Positions 42,281 to 51,697 of a DNA stretch of 64,000 bases are shown piece by piece; the stretch's first letter is position 1, and each line of letters opens with the position of its first letter. A program made the position numbers and the translations under genes. Origin of the DNA: Acidobacteriota bacterium (GTDB taxonomy: Bacteria; Acidobacteriota; Thermoanaerobaculia; Gp7-AA8). The stretch lies in NCBI GenBank assembly GCA_003223645.1, contig QHVT01000006.1:124001-188000 (forward strand), written 5' to 3'. Under the pieces are notes generated by a model. The model made no database searches and was not told the DNA's origin. It saw only the letters and a program-made list of their open reading frames with translations.

Positions 42281-44037
42281 CCTTTCGGCACCGGCTTCAC
42301 CGCTGCGCTCGGATCGCGCAACGTGGCGGGAATCGCCGACATCGCGCGCTGCGCTTCATCGCGCGTGTTGTAGTGGCCCCAGAACACGCGGTAGCAGGAG
42401 CGCGTTTTGATCTGCTGCGGGACGAACCAGATGTTGCTGCCTCCCGCGCTCAACACCTTCGCGATGTTCGACGGCTCGCAGAGGATTTGGATCTGCACCG
42501 TGAAGTTGCCCGATGCATTCGCCGCGAAGTCGCGCGCCATCGCGTCGTAACGCGTGCGCACGGCGTCCGTTGATACGGCGGTGGTCGACGCGATGACGGG
42601 AGCCGGCTTCGGAATGATGCGCGGCAATGCCGCGGTCTCGGGCGGTGGTGCGGGAGCCGGTGCCGGCGCGGGTGCCTGCGTAGTCGTCGTCGGTTGCGTC
42701 GCGGTCGCCATGGTTTCGACTACTGCGGTCGTCGTAGTGACCGGCGGCGTCACGGGAGCGGGCGTCACCACGGGCCCGCGCGCCGGACGCCGCATCACGA
42801 CCTCAGTCGGCGGCTCTTGCTGCTTCTGCCAATACACGAAGCCCGCGTATCCCGCTCCCGCGAGAATGAAGATCGCGAGCAACGCGACGATCAAGCCGTA
42901 CCGCCGGCCGCTCTTCGCCGGCGCACTCGGCTTCGGCGTCGATGTCGTCGTCGACGCACGCCGCACGGTCTCGAGCTGCGCCTCGTCGAATCCCCACTGC
43001 TCTTCTTCCGCTTCCGCCGCCGGCGGCACGGGAGCCGGAATCGGCGCGGGCGCCGGAGTGCGCGGCGGCACATCCCACGCCGGCATCTTCTCCACCGAAA
43101 TCGGTGCAGGTGCAGGCGTCGCCACCACATGCGTCGCTTCTTCTTCTTCATCCCACGCCGAGGCACCGCTCGCCTGCTCCGCTTCCGGCGGCGCCTGGAT
43201 CTCGAGCGTCGGCTGATGCAGTGCTTCCGCTTCGTCGAGCTCGAACGTCGGCGACGGCTGCGCCTCCGCGGGTTCGCTCCAGCTGAAACTCGCGCCGCTC
43301 TCTTCGTCGTCGAGCGTGAAGTCGGGCTGTGCGGCCGCGCTGTCGACGCGATTCAACACGCGCAGCGTCGCCAGCGCGTTCAGCAGTTTGTAGACGTTGA
43401 ACGAATCGCCGCCCGACGCCGTCGCAACCTGCGCGACGGACTTCTCTCCATCGATGTGTTTGACGATCCCCTCGGCCTGCTCATTCAGTCCGAGCTTGCG
43501 GAAGACGTCGTCGAATTCCGCGGTCTTCGCGAACACCGCGTCGCCGCCGTCCATCGCGCGCTCGAACTTCTGCCGGTCCTGATCCGTGACGATCAACTCG
43601 ACGAGCACCTGCGGCAGCGGGAACAGCGTGCCCTCGTCGCGCTTCGGCAGATAGTCCGCGACGATCGTGAACTGGCCGGCCGGCCACGCGGTGATCGAGC
43701 GGATCACGCCGACGACCTGGACGCGCCGCGCCCACGTCAGCTCCTTGCGCGTGATGAAGCCGAGGTTCAGGAGCGCGTCGCCGAGCGTCTCGTTTTCTTT
43801 GCGCTTCGCGAGCGCCTGCTTCACGTGCTCGCGCGACACCTTGCCGGCGCGCATCAGAATCTCGTCGACGGAATCGGCGCGATCGTTCGTACTCGCGGAC
43901 AGCACGTCGCCGCCTTTGAAGTAGAGGATCTTGATGATCCCGTCGTTCTCGAAGCGGATCGCGCCGGTGAACTGCTCGCGCCACAACTCCACGAGCCGCT
44001 CGACTAAGTTGATTTCGTTGATTTCGCCTTCCAGCAT
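42277..44037 (-). CDS. DUF4388 signalling protein with SPOR-like C-terminus
   Basis: A 586-residue protein. Residues 1-110 resemble the DUF4388 (PATAN-like) domain (FTGAIRFENDGIIKILYFKGGDVLSA, quoted as two parts: FTGAIRFENDG and IIKILYFKGG). A helical region, a proline/alanine-rich acidic linker (about 250-370), one membrane helix near residues 380-400 (GLIVALLAIFILAGAGYAG), another Pro/Ala/Thr linker and a SPOR-like domain at the C-terminus follow. SPOR domains bind denuded peptidoglycan at division sites. The topology suggests a cytoplasmic sensor tied to the cell wall. Confidence 0.75.
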   Translation of the reverse strand: MLEGEINEINLVERLVELWREQFTGAIRFENDGIIKILYFKGGDVLSASTNDRADSVDEILMRAGKVSREHVKQALAKRKENETLGDALLNLGFITRKELTWARRVQVVGVIRSITAWPAGQFTIVADYLPKRDEGTLFPLPQVLVELIVTDQDRQKFERAMDGGDAVFAKTAEFDDVFRKLGLNEQAEGIVKHIDGEKSVAQVATASGGDSFNVYKLLNALATLRVLNRVDSAAAQPDFTLDDEESGASFSWSEPAEAQPSPTFELDEAEALHQPTLEIQAPPEAEQASGASAWDEEEEATHVVATPAPAPISVEKMPAWDVPPRTPAPAPIPAPVPPAAEAEEEQWGFDEAQLETVRRASTTTSTPKPSAPAKSGRRYGLIVALLAIFILAGAGYAGFVYWQKQQEPPTEVVMRRPARGPVVTPAPVTPPVTTTTAVVETMATATQPTTTTQAPAPAPAPAPPPETAALPRIIPKPAPVIASTTAVSTDAVRTRYDAMARDFAANASGNFTVQIQILCEPSNIAKVLSAGGSNIWFVPQQIKTRSCYRVFWGHYNTRDEAQRAMSAIPATLRDPSAAVKPVPKG

Positions 44038-44060
44038 TGCGGCGGGATTATCGCACGTGG

Positions 44061-44165
44061 TACAGGCTCAAAGGCGCACAGGCGCAAAGGCTCAAAGAAA
44101 AGCTATGAGCCCATGCCTGTGCGCCCATGCGCCCGTGCGCCTATGAGCCCATGAGCCTATGCGCC
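44061..44165. repeat. Family D ATGAGCC/GGCGCA words copy 2
   Basis: One arm reads GGCTCAAAGGCGCACAGGCG and the other ATGAGCCCATGCCTGTGCGC with more such words. Together they form an imperfect hairpin in the gap between uvrC and the DUF4388 gene. The right arm runs into the uvrC stop codon. Confidence 0.7.
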
Positions 44166-45991
44166 TCCCCATGCAGTTCGTCCCACAACGTCTGCCCCAC
44201 CTTCCGCCCCAGCACATTCATCAAGTCCTGCGCCGACGCCTGGCGGATCGCCGACACGCTGCCGAATCGCTCGAACAGCAATCGCTTGCGTTTCTCGCCG
44301 ATGCCCGGCAGATCATCGAGCTCGCTGTGCAGCGTGCGTTTCGCGCGGCGGCGACGGTGGGACGACACCGCAAAACGATGTGTTTCGTCGCGCACCATCT
44401 GCAGGAGCTGCAGTGCCGGATCGTGGCGATCGAGGCGGATCGTGTCCACGCGATCGGGAACGTAAATCTCTTCCTCGCGTTTCGCCAGTCCCGCGATCGG
44501 CAGCTCTTCGATGCCGAGTTTCGTGAGCGCCGCACGCGCGGCGTTGAGCTGTCCGCGGCCGCCGTCGATCAGGATCATGTCCGGCAGCGGCTTCGCCTCA
44601 TCGACCAGGCGTCGATACCGCCGATCGACCGCCTCGGCCATGGATCGGAAGTCGTCCGCGCCGACGACCGTGCGGATGTTGAAGACGCGATACTGGTTCT
44701 TGTCGAACTTCCCGCGGTCGAGAACGACCATTCCGGCGACCGAGTCGCTGCCCTGAATGTTCGAAATGTCGAACGACTCGATCTTCTGGATGTCGCGATC
44801 CTGATAGCCGAGGATCTGCGCGAGCCGCGAGGCGGCGATCTGCAGACGATCCTGCTGCGATTTTCGAAAACGCGACTCGTGCGAGAGGCGCGCGTTGCGA
44901 TTCGCGAGCTCGACGCGGTCCACGCCCCTGCCGCGCTGCGGCACGCGCACGGAAATCTTGCGGCGCGACTGCGTCGACAGCCAGTCGGTGATCAGTTCCT
45001 TCTCCTCGACGTCGAACGGAAGCAGGATCTCGGGCGGGATGAAGAGATTGTCCTGATAGTAGCGCTGCAGGATCTCGCTGAGAAAATATCCCGGCCGGTA
45101 GTCGGCGACTTTCTCCCAGAACAGCTCGCGGCGATCGACGACGTTGCCGTCGCGGATGACGAAGAGCTGCACCGCGACGTCGCCGCCTTCTTCGTACAGT
45201 CCCCACACATCCATCTCTTCGTCTTGCGCCGACGCGACCTGCTGCTCGGCCTGGATGCGCTCGACCGTGCGAATGATGTCGCGATAGTACGTCGCCAGCT
45301 CGAAGCTCTCCTCCTCGGCCGCGCGATACATGCGCGCGCTGAGCCGGTCCTGCAGCTCCTTCGACTTGCCGCTGAGGAACAGCACGACGTCGTCGACCAT
45401 CTCGTGGTACTCCTCCGAGGTCGTGAGGCCGACGATGCACGGACCGAGGCATTGGTGCATGTCGTAGTAGAGACAGGGACGCGTGAGCGCGCTCTTCCCT
45501 TCGGCGATGTCGAGGTCGCAGCTGCGTAGCTTGAACTGATCGGCGACCAATTTGAGGATGCGCCGTGCGGTGCCGGCGAAAAACGGACCGAAAAAGAGAT
45601 CGCCTTTCTTCCGATCGACGCGCCGCGTGAAGACGACGCGCGGGTAGTCCTCGGACATCGTGACTTTGATGTACGGGTACGTTTTGTCGTCGCGAAGCAG
45701 GACGTTGTAACGCGGCTGGTGCGTCTTGATGAGATTGTTCTCGAGGAGGATCGCTTCCAGCTCGTTGTTCGTCGTGACGAAGTCGATGTCGTCGATCTCC
45801 GGGATCAGCGCGTTCGTCAGCGGATGCGCGCGCGTGCCTTTCCCAACCACGTACGAAGTGACGCGGTTCTTCAGATTGCGCGCTTTCCCGACGTAAATGA
45901 CCTGCCCCTCGGCGTTCTTGTGCAGGTAGACGCCGGGGCGGTCGGGGATCTCCTTGAGGCGCGCTTTCAGGCGGTCCAGGCGGGACGACAT
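44141..45991 (-). CDS. uvrC: Excinuclease ABC subunit C
   Basis: A 616-residue protein with an N-terminal GIY-YIG nuclease (RPGVYLHKNAEGQVIYVGKA), a UVR motif (about residues 200-235), the RNase H-like C-terminal nuclease (FDISNIQGSDSVAGMVV and DLILIDGGRGQL-like MILIDGGRGQLNAARAAL) and a helix-hairpin-helix end (LDDLPGIGEKRKRLLFERFG). UvrC makes both cuts in nucleotide excision repair. uvrB lies 10 kb away. Confidence 0.96.
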   Translation of the reverse strand: MSSRLDRLKARLKEIPDRPGVYLHKNAEGQVIYVGKARNLKNRVTSYVVGKGTRAHPLTNALIPEIDDIDFVTTNNELEAILLENNLIKTHQPRYNVLLRDDKTYPYIKVTMSEDYPRVVFTRRVDRKKGDLFFGPFFAGTARRILKLVADQFKLRSCDLDIAEGKSALTRPCLYYDMHQCLGPCIVGLTTSEEYHEMVDDVVLFLSGKSKELQDRLSARMYRAAEEESFELATYYRDIIRTVERIQAEQQVASAQDEEMDVWGLYEEGGDVAVQLFVIRDGNVVDRRELFWEKVADYRPGYFLSEILQRYYQDNLFIPPEILLPFDVEEKELITDWLSTQSRRKISVRVPQRGRGVDRVELANRNARLSHESRFRKSQQDRLQIAASRLAQILGYQDRDIQKIESFDISNIQGSDSVAGMVVLDRGKFDKNQYRVFNIRTVVGADDFRSMAEAVDRRYRRLVDEAKPLPDMILIDGGRGQLNAARAALTKLGIEELPIAGLAKREEEIYVPDRVDTIRLDRHDPALQLLQMVRDETHRFAVSSHRRRRAKRTLHSELDDLPGIGEKRKRLLFERFGSVSAIRQASAQDLMNVLGRKVGQTLWDELHGEAHRLMGS

Positions 45992-45999
45992 TCGGAGAC

Positions 46000-46078
46000 A
46001 GAGAACGCAGAACGCAGAGCGAAGAATTCAGAACGAAGAACTTCTACCTCTTCATCCTGCGCTCTGCGTTCTGCGTTC
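46000..46078. repeat. Family B CGCAGA inverted repeat copy 2
   Basis: AGAACGCAGAACGCAGAGCG pairs with CGCTCTGCGTTCTGCGTTC around GAACGAAGAACTTCTACCTCTTC. It lies between the esterase gene and uvrC and extends into the esterase 3' end. Confidence 0.75.
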
Positions 46079-46678
46079 CTCGATCCCGCGAAGAAACTCG
46101 GTGGCCGCGGCGCGAAACGCGTCACTCCACTCGTGTCCACCTTCGAAGACGAGCGGCTGCGCCCGGTTACCGACAAAGCTCAAGTCTTTCTTGAACTTTT
46201 CGTCCGTGTACCAGTCGTCCCTCGTGCCGCGCGAGAGAAGCATCGGCGGCAACTCCTCGGCATTCACGTCGGGAGGGACGTCGCCGCCGAGCATCATCAA
46301 TCCATCGCATCTCATCGCCGCCGCCGCACGGGCGGCCATCGACGCACCCTGCGAGAACCCGATGAACACGAGCGTCTTCGCCGGCGGCAGCGCAGCGATC
46401 ACGCGATGCACATATTCAATGTTGTCGGAGACCGCCTGCTCGCGATCGAGCTTTGTCATCCAGTTCCCCACCACCTCACCCGCCCGCGTGTAGAAGCGAT
46501 TCAGCGACTGCACGGCCGCGAGCGACCAAGTCGAAGAGCCCTCGATCTTGTGCAGTTCGGCAATGTGCGTTTCCGCCAGTTCGGCATAGCCATGGAAGCC
46601 GACGAGCAGGCGCTCCGGCGCGCGCGGCTCGTACAAGACTCGGCCATGGGTGGGTGTCTCGATCGAGAGAACGTTCAT
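46052..46678 (-). CDS. Phospholipase/carboxylesterase-like serine hydrolase
   Basis: A 208-residue alpha/beta hydrolase with the nucleophile motif GFSQGASMAARAA, a likely catalytic aspartate in RGTRDDWY and the histidine in FEGGHEWSDAF. It resembles the carboxylesterase/phospholipase subfamily and is probably cytoplasmic (no signal peptide). Its last roughly 25 bp overlap the family B repeat, so its C-terminus (GIEERRTQSAG) is repeat-derived. Confidence 0.82.
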   Translation of the reverse strand: MNVLSIETPTHGRVLYEPRAPERLLVGFHGYAELAETHIAELHKIEGSSTWSLAAVQSLNRFYTRAGEVVGNWMTKLDREQAVSDNIEYVHRVIAALPPAKTLVFIGFSQGASMAARAAAAMRCDGLMMLGGDVPPDVNAEELPPMLLSRGTRDDWYTDEKFKKDLSFVGNRAQPLVFEGGHEWSDAFRAAATEFLRGIEERRTQSAG

Positions 46679-46730
46679 GAGTCAGCGCGGTGACTGGTCA
46701 AGTTGTTGACGAGTCAGTGCTCTATAGTTT

Positions 46731-46843
46731 ATCCCGCGCGAAGACGCGGGATCTATGGTTATCCCGACAGGGTTTGTCCCTACAACGCAACCACGCGCGG
46801 TGCCGCCGGAGATCCCGCGTCTGCGCGCGGGATAAACTGCAAG
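46731..46843. repeat. TTTATCCCGCGCG palindromic element, family K
   Basis: A 113-bp inverted repeat: TTTATCCCGCGCGAAGACGCG against CGCGTCTGCGCGCGGGATAAA, with GGGATCT/AGATCCC inner arms and a TTATCCCGACAGGG-type centre. It lies between the divergent esterase and glycosyltransferase genes, where their promoters should be. Confidence 0.75.
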
Positions 46844-46853
46844 CCCGACTAGA

Positions 46854-47612
46854 ATGCGCGCCGTGCATTTGATCCTGGTCGTTCCCTGCTACAACGAAGA
46901 GCATCGTCTGCCGGTCGACGCGCTGCGCAACTTCGATGTCGCCGCGCATCGCATCGAGATGCTCCTCGTCAACGACGGAAGCCGCGACCACACGCTTCGT
47001 CTTCTCGAGTCGCTGCGCGACCAGAATCCGTCGCGGTTCTCCATTCTCGATCTCGATCGCAATCGCGGCAAAGCGGAAGCGGTGCGGCTCGGCATCCTCG
47101 CTGCGCTCGACCGCAAGCCCGACTTCGTCGGGTTCTGGGACGCCGATCTCGCGACGCCGCTCGGCGAGCTGCCCGAGTTTCTCGACGTGTTCGCGACCAG
47201 GCCGGAGATCGAGATGGTCTTCGCTGCGCGCGTCCGTCTTCTCGGCCGCTCGATCAGCCGCAATCCGTCGCGTCACTACTTCGGCCGCGTCGGCGCCACG
47301 CTCATCTCCTCCTCCCTCGGACTCGCCGTGTACGACACCCAATGCGGCGCGAAGCTCTTTCGCGCGAGCGTGCCGATGCGCGAGATCTTCGGCGAGCCGT
47401 TTCTCTCGCGCTGGATCTTCGACGTCGAGATCATTGCCCGCTTCGTGCGGCAGCGCGGCCGCGACGCCGCCGCGAAGGCGATTTACGAGCTGCCGATCAA
47501 GACGTGGCACGACGTCAAGGGATCGAAGGTGAAATCAACCGACTTCCTCCGCGCGTTGCGCGACCTCTGGAAGATTCATCGCGCGTACAATCGCGGCCGA
47601 GGTAATCGATGA
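46854..47612 (+). CDS. Family 2 glycosyltransferase (dolichyl-phosphate glucose synthase-like)
   Basis: A 252-residue GT-A enzyme with VVPCYNEEHRLPV near the N-terminus, LLVNDGSRDHTL, GKAEAVRLGI, the metal-binding WDADLATPL and FLSRWIFDVEII. It resembles polyprenyl-phosphate glycosyltransferases. The C-terminal YELPIKTWHDVKGSKV motif is also typical. It is followed by an aminotransferase with a 4-bp overlap. Substrate unknown. Confidence 0.85.
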   Translation: MRAVHLILVVPCYNEEHRLPVDALRNFDVAAHRIEMLLVNDGSRDHTLRLLESLRDQNPSRFSILDLDRNRGKAEAVRLGILAALDRKPDFVGFWDADLATPLGELPEFLDVFATRPEIEMVFAARVRLLGRSISRNPSRHYFGRVGATLISSSLGLAVYDTQCGAKLFRASVPMREIFGEPFLSRWIFDVEIIARFVRQRGRDAAAKAIYELPIKTWHDVKGSKVKSTDFLRALRDLWKIHRAYNRGRGNR

Positions 47613-48877
47613 CTGACACGTTGACCCAGGCGACCGTCGGATCGCTCTCCAGCCTCGCGCAGGGACTGATCGGATCCGAAGTGTTGAAGATCGCGAGCGA
47701 AGTGCGCGCGCTGACCGCGGCCGGACGCTCCGTCGTCAACCTCACCGTCGGCGACTTCTCGCCGAGCGAGTTTCGCATCCCTCGCCTGCTCGAGTCGCTG
47801 ATCGGCGACGCGCTCGCGAGCGGACAGACGAACTACCCGCCGTCGGACGGCACGCTCGAATTGCGAAAAGCAGTCATCGATTTGTACCGCGAGGAATTGC
47901 ATCTCGAGTATCCGCTCGAGTCGACGCTCATCGCCGGCGGCTCGCGTCCCGTCATCTACGCCGCGTACGCCTCGGTCGTCGATCCCGGCGACAAAGTCAT
48001 CTATCCGACGCCGTCGTGGAACAACAATCACTACACCTACCTGATGCGCGGCGTGCCGGTGGAGCTGGTCGTCGGCGCCGACACGAACTTCATGCCGACC
48101 GCGGAGATGATCCGCCCGCACGTGAAGGACGCGCGCCTCATCGCCGTCTGCACGCCGCTCAATCCGACCGGCACGGTGATGGCGAAGCACGAAGTCGAAG
48201 CGATCGCGCGTCTCGTCGTCGAAGAAAACGAGCGCCGCGCGACGACCGGCCAGCGCCCGCTGTTTCTGATGTGGGACCAGGTCTACTGGATGCTGACCTT
48301 CGGCGACAACCATCACTACACACCGCCGCAGCTCGTCCCCGAGTCGGCAGCGTGGACCATCTTCATCGACGGAATCTCGAAGGCCTTCGCCGCGACCGGA
48401 CTCCGCGTCGGCTGGACCGTCGCGCCGCCCGCCGTCGCATCGCGCATGCGCGACATCATCGGCCACATGGGAGCGTGGGCACCGAAGCCCGAACAGATCG
48501 CCGTCGCCGCGTTCCTCAAACAGAAAGACGAGATCGCAGCCTTTCACGACCACATGATCCGCGAGCTGCGACTCCGCCTCGACGCCCTCTACGACGGCCT
48601 CCTGGCCATGCGCCGCGAAGGACTGCCCGTCAACGCGATCGAGCCGCAAGGCGCGATCTACCTCTCCGCGCAGTTCGACCTCATTGATCGATTCGGCACG
48701 AACGAAGCGATCCGCAAATTCCTCCTCGAGAAAGCCGGCTTCGCCGTCGTTCCCTTCCAGGCCTTCGGCAACAAGGAAGAGGACGGCTGGTTCCGCCTCA
48801 GCGCGGGAGCAGTGTCGCTGCGCGATATTGAAGAAGGACTGACGCGCGTGCGGGAAGCGCTGCGCGACGTGCACTAA
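47609..48877 (+). CDS. Class I/II PLP-dependent aminotransferase
   Basis: A 422-residue fold-type I aminotransferase with NPTGTVM, the aspartate in LMWDQVYW, the PLP lysine in DGISKAFAATGLRVGW and the C-terminal WFRLSAGA arginine region. It is aspartate aminotransferase-like, and the exact amino acid is not deducible. The 4-bp overlap with the glycosyltransferase suggests an operon. Confidence 0.9.
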   Translation: MTDTLTQATVGSLSSLAQGLIGSEVLKIASEVRALTAAGRSVVNLTVGDFSPSEFRIPRLLESLIGDALASGQTNYPPSDGTLELRKAVIDLYREELHLEYPLESTLIAGGSRPVIYAAYASVVDPGDKVIYPTPSWNNNHYTYLMRGVPVELVVGADTNFMPTAEMIRPHVKDARLIAVCTPLNPTGTVMAKHEVEAIARLVVEENERRATTGQRPLFLMWDQVYWMLTFGDNHHYTPPQLVPESAAWTIFIDGISKAFAATGLRVGWTVAPPAVASRMRDIIGHMGAWAPKPEQIAVAAFLKQKDEIAAFHDHMIRELRLRLDALYDGLLAMRREGLPVNAIEPQGAIYLSAQFDLIDRFGTNEAIRKFLLEKAGFAVVPFQAFGNKEEDGWFRLSAGAVSLRDIEEGLTRVREALRDVH

Positions 48878-48895
48878 GGGAGACTCTGCACAAGT

Positions 48896-48995
48896 GTCAT
48901 CCTGAGCCGCGAAGACGGCGAAGGATCCCCCGCCGACGGAGCGCTGGTCGTGCTTCGCCGGGGATTCCTCGCCGTCTTCGCGGCTCGGAATGACA
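48896..48995. repeat. Family I TCATCCTGAGC element copy 2
   Basis: TGTCATCCTGAGCCGCGAAG pairs with CTTCGCGGCTCGGAATGACA. It shares GGCGAAGGATCCCCCGCCGA with copy 1 at 24028. It lies just after the aminotransferase stop codon. Confidence 0.8.
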
Positions 48996-49087
48996 CGAGA
49001 CAATTGTGTAGAGCTTCACTTAGTGGTGCGTCATTGTGCGGACTTGCCGCGCTCGTCCGAACGCAAGTCATTGAGCAACCGAATACA

Positions 49088-49114
49088 AAAAGAGCGAGCT
49101 TATAGCCCGCTCTT
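49088..49114. terminator. Putative bidirectional terminator
   Basis: AAGAGCGAGCTTATAGCCCGCTCTT forms a hairpin flanked by A-rich (TACAAAA) and T-ending sequence, between the convergent aminotransferase and 49138 genes. It would serve both transcripts. Confidence 0.65.
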
Positions 49115-49137
49115 TGCTGACGGTATAAAAAATATGT

Positions 49138-49914
49138 TCAGGGCTGCGGCGTAATCAGCGTGACGTGCTGCGTCACATTATGCGTGATGCTCACAAATGC
49201 CCAGTATTCCTGTGCTCCGTCCAGCGGCTCGACTTCTATCCGGATGCGGTTATGCTTCAGAAGTTCCTGATCAAGCCATAGAGGTATTTCCGCCGACGCC
49301 GGGAACGCCTCGATCTGTCCCGGCAACGGCATCGAAAATGATGGCTCCACCTCGGCGACCAGTTCATCCGCCACCGCCGCCGTACCGAGCGGATGTACTT
49401 CATAGTAACGAACCCGAACCCGCGGCGGCGTGGCCGCGTTCACGTCGTAAATTCTGAGAGTCGCGCGGAACTGCGTTTCCATCGGGATGTCCGAGAGACC
49501 GAAGGTTCGCGAAAAGAGATCGTTCGGTGCGACGACCGGAATCGAAGTGCCCCACGTTTCCGACTGCCGGGAAGTGTCCCGCGATCGTAGCGTCATCGCG
49601 ACGTCGGCGAGCCGCCCTTTTTCAACCATTGCGAGCTGACCGATGAGGTTCGACGCCGGCACCAGATTCGGGACGAATACCGTCGCCTTCCCGGGGAGCG
49701 GGTCGGGTACGCAGATCGGAAAACAGTTCGGCAATCGCGACACTCGGATTGGAGTGGTGCTCAGGTTGGTGATTGCGAGCTCTGTGACCCACGCCGATCC
49801 GAACGCGCCTTCCACGCGCTGCGGAGCGATCGGTAGAAGCACTTTGTCGAATTCCTGCGCACCGGCGTGCAGTGCGACGGCGGCGAGCAGGCTCAACGCA
49901 ATTCGAATGTTCAT
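49138..49914 (-). CDS. Secreted hypothetical protein
   Basis: A 258-residue protein with a signal peptide (RIALSLLAAVALHAGAQ). The mature part is beta-rich with WVTELAITNLSTTPIRVS, which resembles fibronectin-like extracellular folds. It has one close cysteine pair (NCFPICVPD). It lies 18 bp downstream of the subtilisin-like protease gene in the same direction and may be secreted with it. Function unknown. Confidence 0.7.
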   Translation of the reverse strand: MNIRIALSLLAAVALHAGAQEFDKVLLPIAPQRVEGAFGSAWVTELAITNLSTTPIRVSRLPNCFPICVPDPLPGKATVFVPNLVPASNLIGQLAMVEKGRLADVAMTLRSRDTSRQSETWGTSIPVVAPNDLFSRTFGLSDIPMETQFRATLRIYDVNAATPPRVRVRYYEVHPLGTAAVADELVAEVEPSFSMPLPGQIEAFPASAEIPLWLDQELLKHNRIRIEVEPLDGAQEYWAFVSITHNVTQHVTLITPQP

Positions 49915-49932
49915 GGCAGTTTCCTGTAGTCG

Positions 49933-51591
49933 TTATTCAAACGGAGACATATAGAGCAGCTTATTGTTGAAGACGGTACTCAAGGGATCGAAGTCCGGCG
50001 GATTGACGCGTTGATTCGCACGATTCACGAGCTCGGTCCAGATCTGTTGAGGGGTTAGCGTCGGATACCACTGCAGCAACCTGGCCACCGCACCCGTGAC
50101 GAGCGGTGTCGCGAAAGAAGTTCCCGTACTCGGCTTACCCGGGCTGCGGTAGCTCGTCGAACTGCCTGCGCCTGCAACTTTCACCTTCCAGCCGGGCGCC
50201 CAGATGCTCACGCAGCGGCCGTAGTTCGATCCCGGATCCGAGGACGTATCCCACGGTTGGGGACATTGCGCGGGCGTATCGATGCAACTCCACCGCTGGT
50301 CGGTGTTCGTTGACGGATCGAACGCGGTTGCGCCTACCGTGATCGTGCGGTACGTGCTCGCGATGCCAGCGACGAGATTGCCGTTCTGGTCATAGACCGG
50401 TTCGTTGCCATACCCGAGGCGCGACGGCGTCATAGTACAGTTGTGATCATTCTGGTTGCCGACCGCAACCACGACCGGGATGTTTCCTCCGATAAGCGTA
50501 TTCACCTCATGCTCGATCGAAGAGATACACAAGCTGTACCCTATCGGGCTGTTGGTTGTATTGTGAGGATCTTCACAATAGATATTCGCGAGATTCGAAG
50601 TGAAAAGCACGCTCATATTCACTACAGCGCGGTTGCTGCGTGCTTGGCATTGCGAGTCACTGTCGGGATCGTCATTCACGGGCGTCTTGTTGGGACACTT
50701 CATGTCCTTGTAGATCCAATCGAGGCCGCGCGCCATCGCAAGCATAGATCCCGCGCCCGCACAGTTCACGACTTTGACCGGAACGATGGTCACATTCTTC
50801 GCCACACCGGTCGTATTGCCGCCGATTACAGACGCCACCGCCGTTCCATGTCCGATTCCCGCGTCATCGCCACCCGCCACCCAACCGCCGCACGGGTTCG
50901 TCTCTAGCGCATAATCGAGGGCGATCGCGCTTTCTTCAGAATCGCCGAGCTCTGGACTATCAGCGATATCGGGATCGACCATCATGTTCGCACCCGAAAC
51001 CACACGGCCCTCGAACTCCTGGTGTGCGGCGTAGACGCCCGAATCGACGACATACGCTCGGACACTCGTACCCATCGAGTTATACGCGTACGCCTTCGTT
51101 CCGTAGAGCTGCCCCGTGTTGTCGATCCGGTCCAGATTCCAGTAAACATCGTTTGCATACCCGTTCATGCAGACGTAATAGCCTGCCGCATTCCACGGGC
51201 AGCTTGACGTTGACGTCTCGATGGGTTTCCGCGGCACCATCGTGCCCCTGAAGTCGAACTGCCGCCTCTCGTGCTCACGCGGCGCCGTGGGAGTCTCTCC
51301 CGCGCTCATTTCGAGAAACTGATCTTCCTCGATGAGCTTGATGAGCGGGTTGTGACTCAACCCGAAGACCGCACCCTCCGGCAGTTCCACGCCGAAGCCT
51401 CGTACGGCGTACTTCATCGTCGCCAGAAGTCGCCCGCCGTGCTGATGCGAAAGTGCTTTCGCGAGCTGATCAACCTGCTTTGCGGAAACATCATCCTTGA
51501 ATGTTACGACGTAGCGATTTCTGAGCGGCTTCGCGCCGTGGTGACCGGCGCTTCCGCGAACGCCGGGAGAACGCCGGCGCTCATAAAACAC
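49933..51591 (-). CDS. Subtilisin-like S8 serine protease (apparent 5' frameshift)
   Basis: The frame encodes an inhibitor I9 propeptide (RNRYVVTFKDDVSAKQVDQL and following) and an S8 catalytic domain with the triad Asp in VVDSGVY, His in GHGTAVASVIGG and Ser in GTSFATPLVTGAV. An oxyanion asparagine lies in VAVGNQNDH. Several cysteine pairs suggest disulfides. The first residues from the GTG at 51591 (FYERRRSPGVRG) do not look like a signal peptide. A perfect signal peptide is encoded in another phase at 51504-51617, so a 1-nt frame difference separates the export signal from the enzyme. Confidence 0.85.
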   Translation of the reverse strand: MFYERRRSPGVRGSAGHHGAKPLRNRYVVTFKDDVSAKQVDQLAKALSHQHGGRLLATMKYAVRGFGVELPEGAVFGLSHNPLIKLIEEDQFLEMSAGETPTAPREHERRQFDFRGTMVPRKPIETSTSSCPWNAAGYYVCMNGYANDVYWNLDRIDNTGQLYGTKAYAYNSMGTSVRAYVVDSGVYAAHQEFEGRVVSGANMMVDPDIADSPELGDSEESAIALDYALETNPCGGWVAGGDDAGIGHGTAVASVIGGNTTGVAKNVTIVPVKVVNCAGAGSMLAMARGLDWIYKDMKCPNKTPVNDDPDSDSQCQARSNRAVVNMSVLFTSNLANIYCEDPHNTTNSPIGYSLCISSIEHEVNTLIGGNIPVVVAVGNQNDHNCTMTPSRLGYGNEPVYDQNGNLVAGIASTYRTITVGATAFDPSTNTDQRWSCIDTPAQCPQPWDTSSDPGSNYGRCVSIWAPGWKVKVAGAGSSTSYRSPGKPSTGTSFATPLVTGAVARLLQWYPTLTPQQIWTELVNRANQRVNPPDFDPLSTVFNNKLLYMSPFE

Positions 51592-51617
51592 AGTAGTATC
51601 ATGAGGTTACGAACCAT
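51504..51617 (-). other. Out-of-frame signal peptide of the S8 protease
   Basis: A 37-codon frame from ATG 51617 encodes VRNLMILLCFMSAGVLPAFA followed by EAPVTTAR, a textbook signal peptide with AFA/EA cleavage. It stops at TAA 51504-51506. It is preceded by the purine run AAAAGAAAAGG. It should join the propeptide frame through a single-base shift somewhere between about 51520 and 51560. Confidence 0.75.
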
Positions 51618-51697
51618 TTAGGAGGCCTTTTCTTTTAGGTGATTAGTGTTGCGCGACGGTGTGGAAATCCGCCTGAGCGCATGGTACGGGAAAGAAC

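Noticed and set aside
47576-49003. 475-codon open frame antisense to the glycosyltransferase and aminotransferase
   Set aside because: It mirrors two clear genes in a high-GC sequence and its translation is arginine- and valine-rich low-quality protein.
51504-51617. Programmed -1 frameshift in the S8 protease
   Set aside because: No X-XXY-YYZ slippery site in the proper phase was found in the overlap. A lost base is the simpler explanation, although expression data are lacking.
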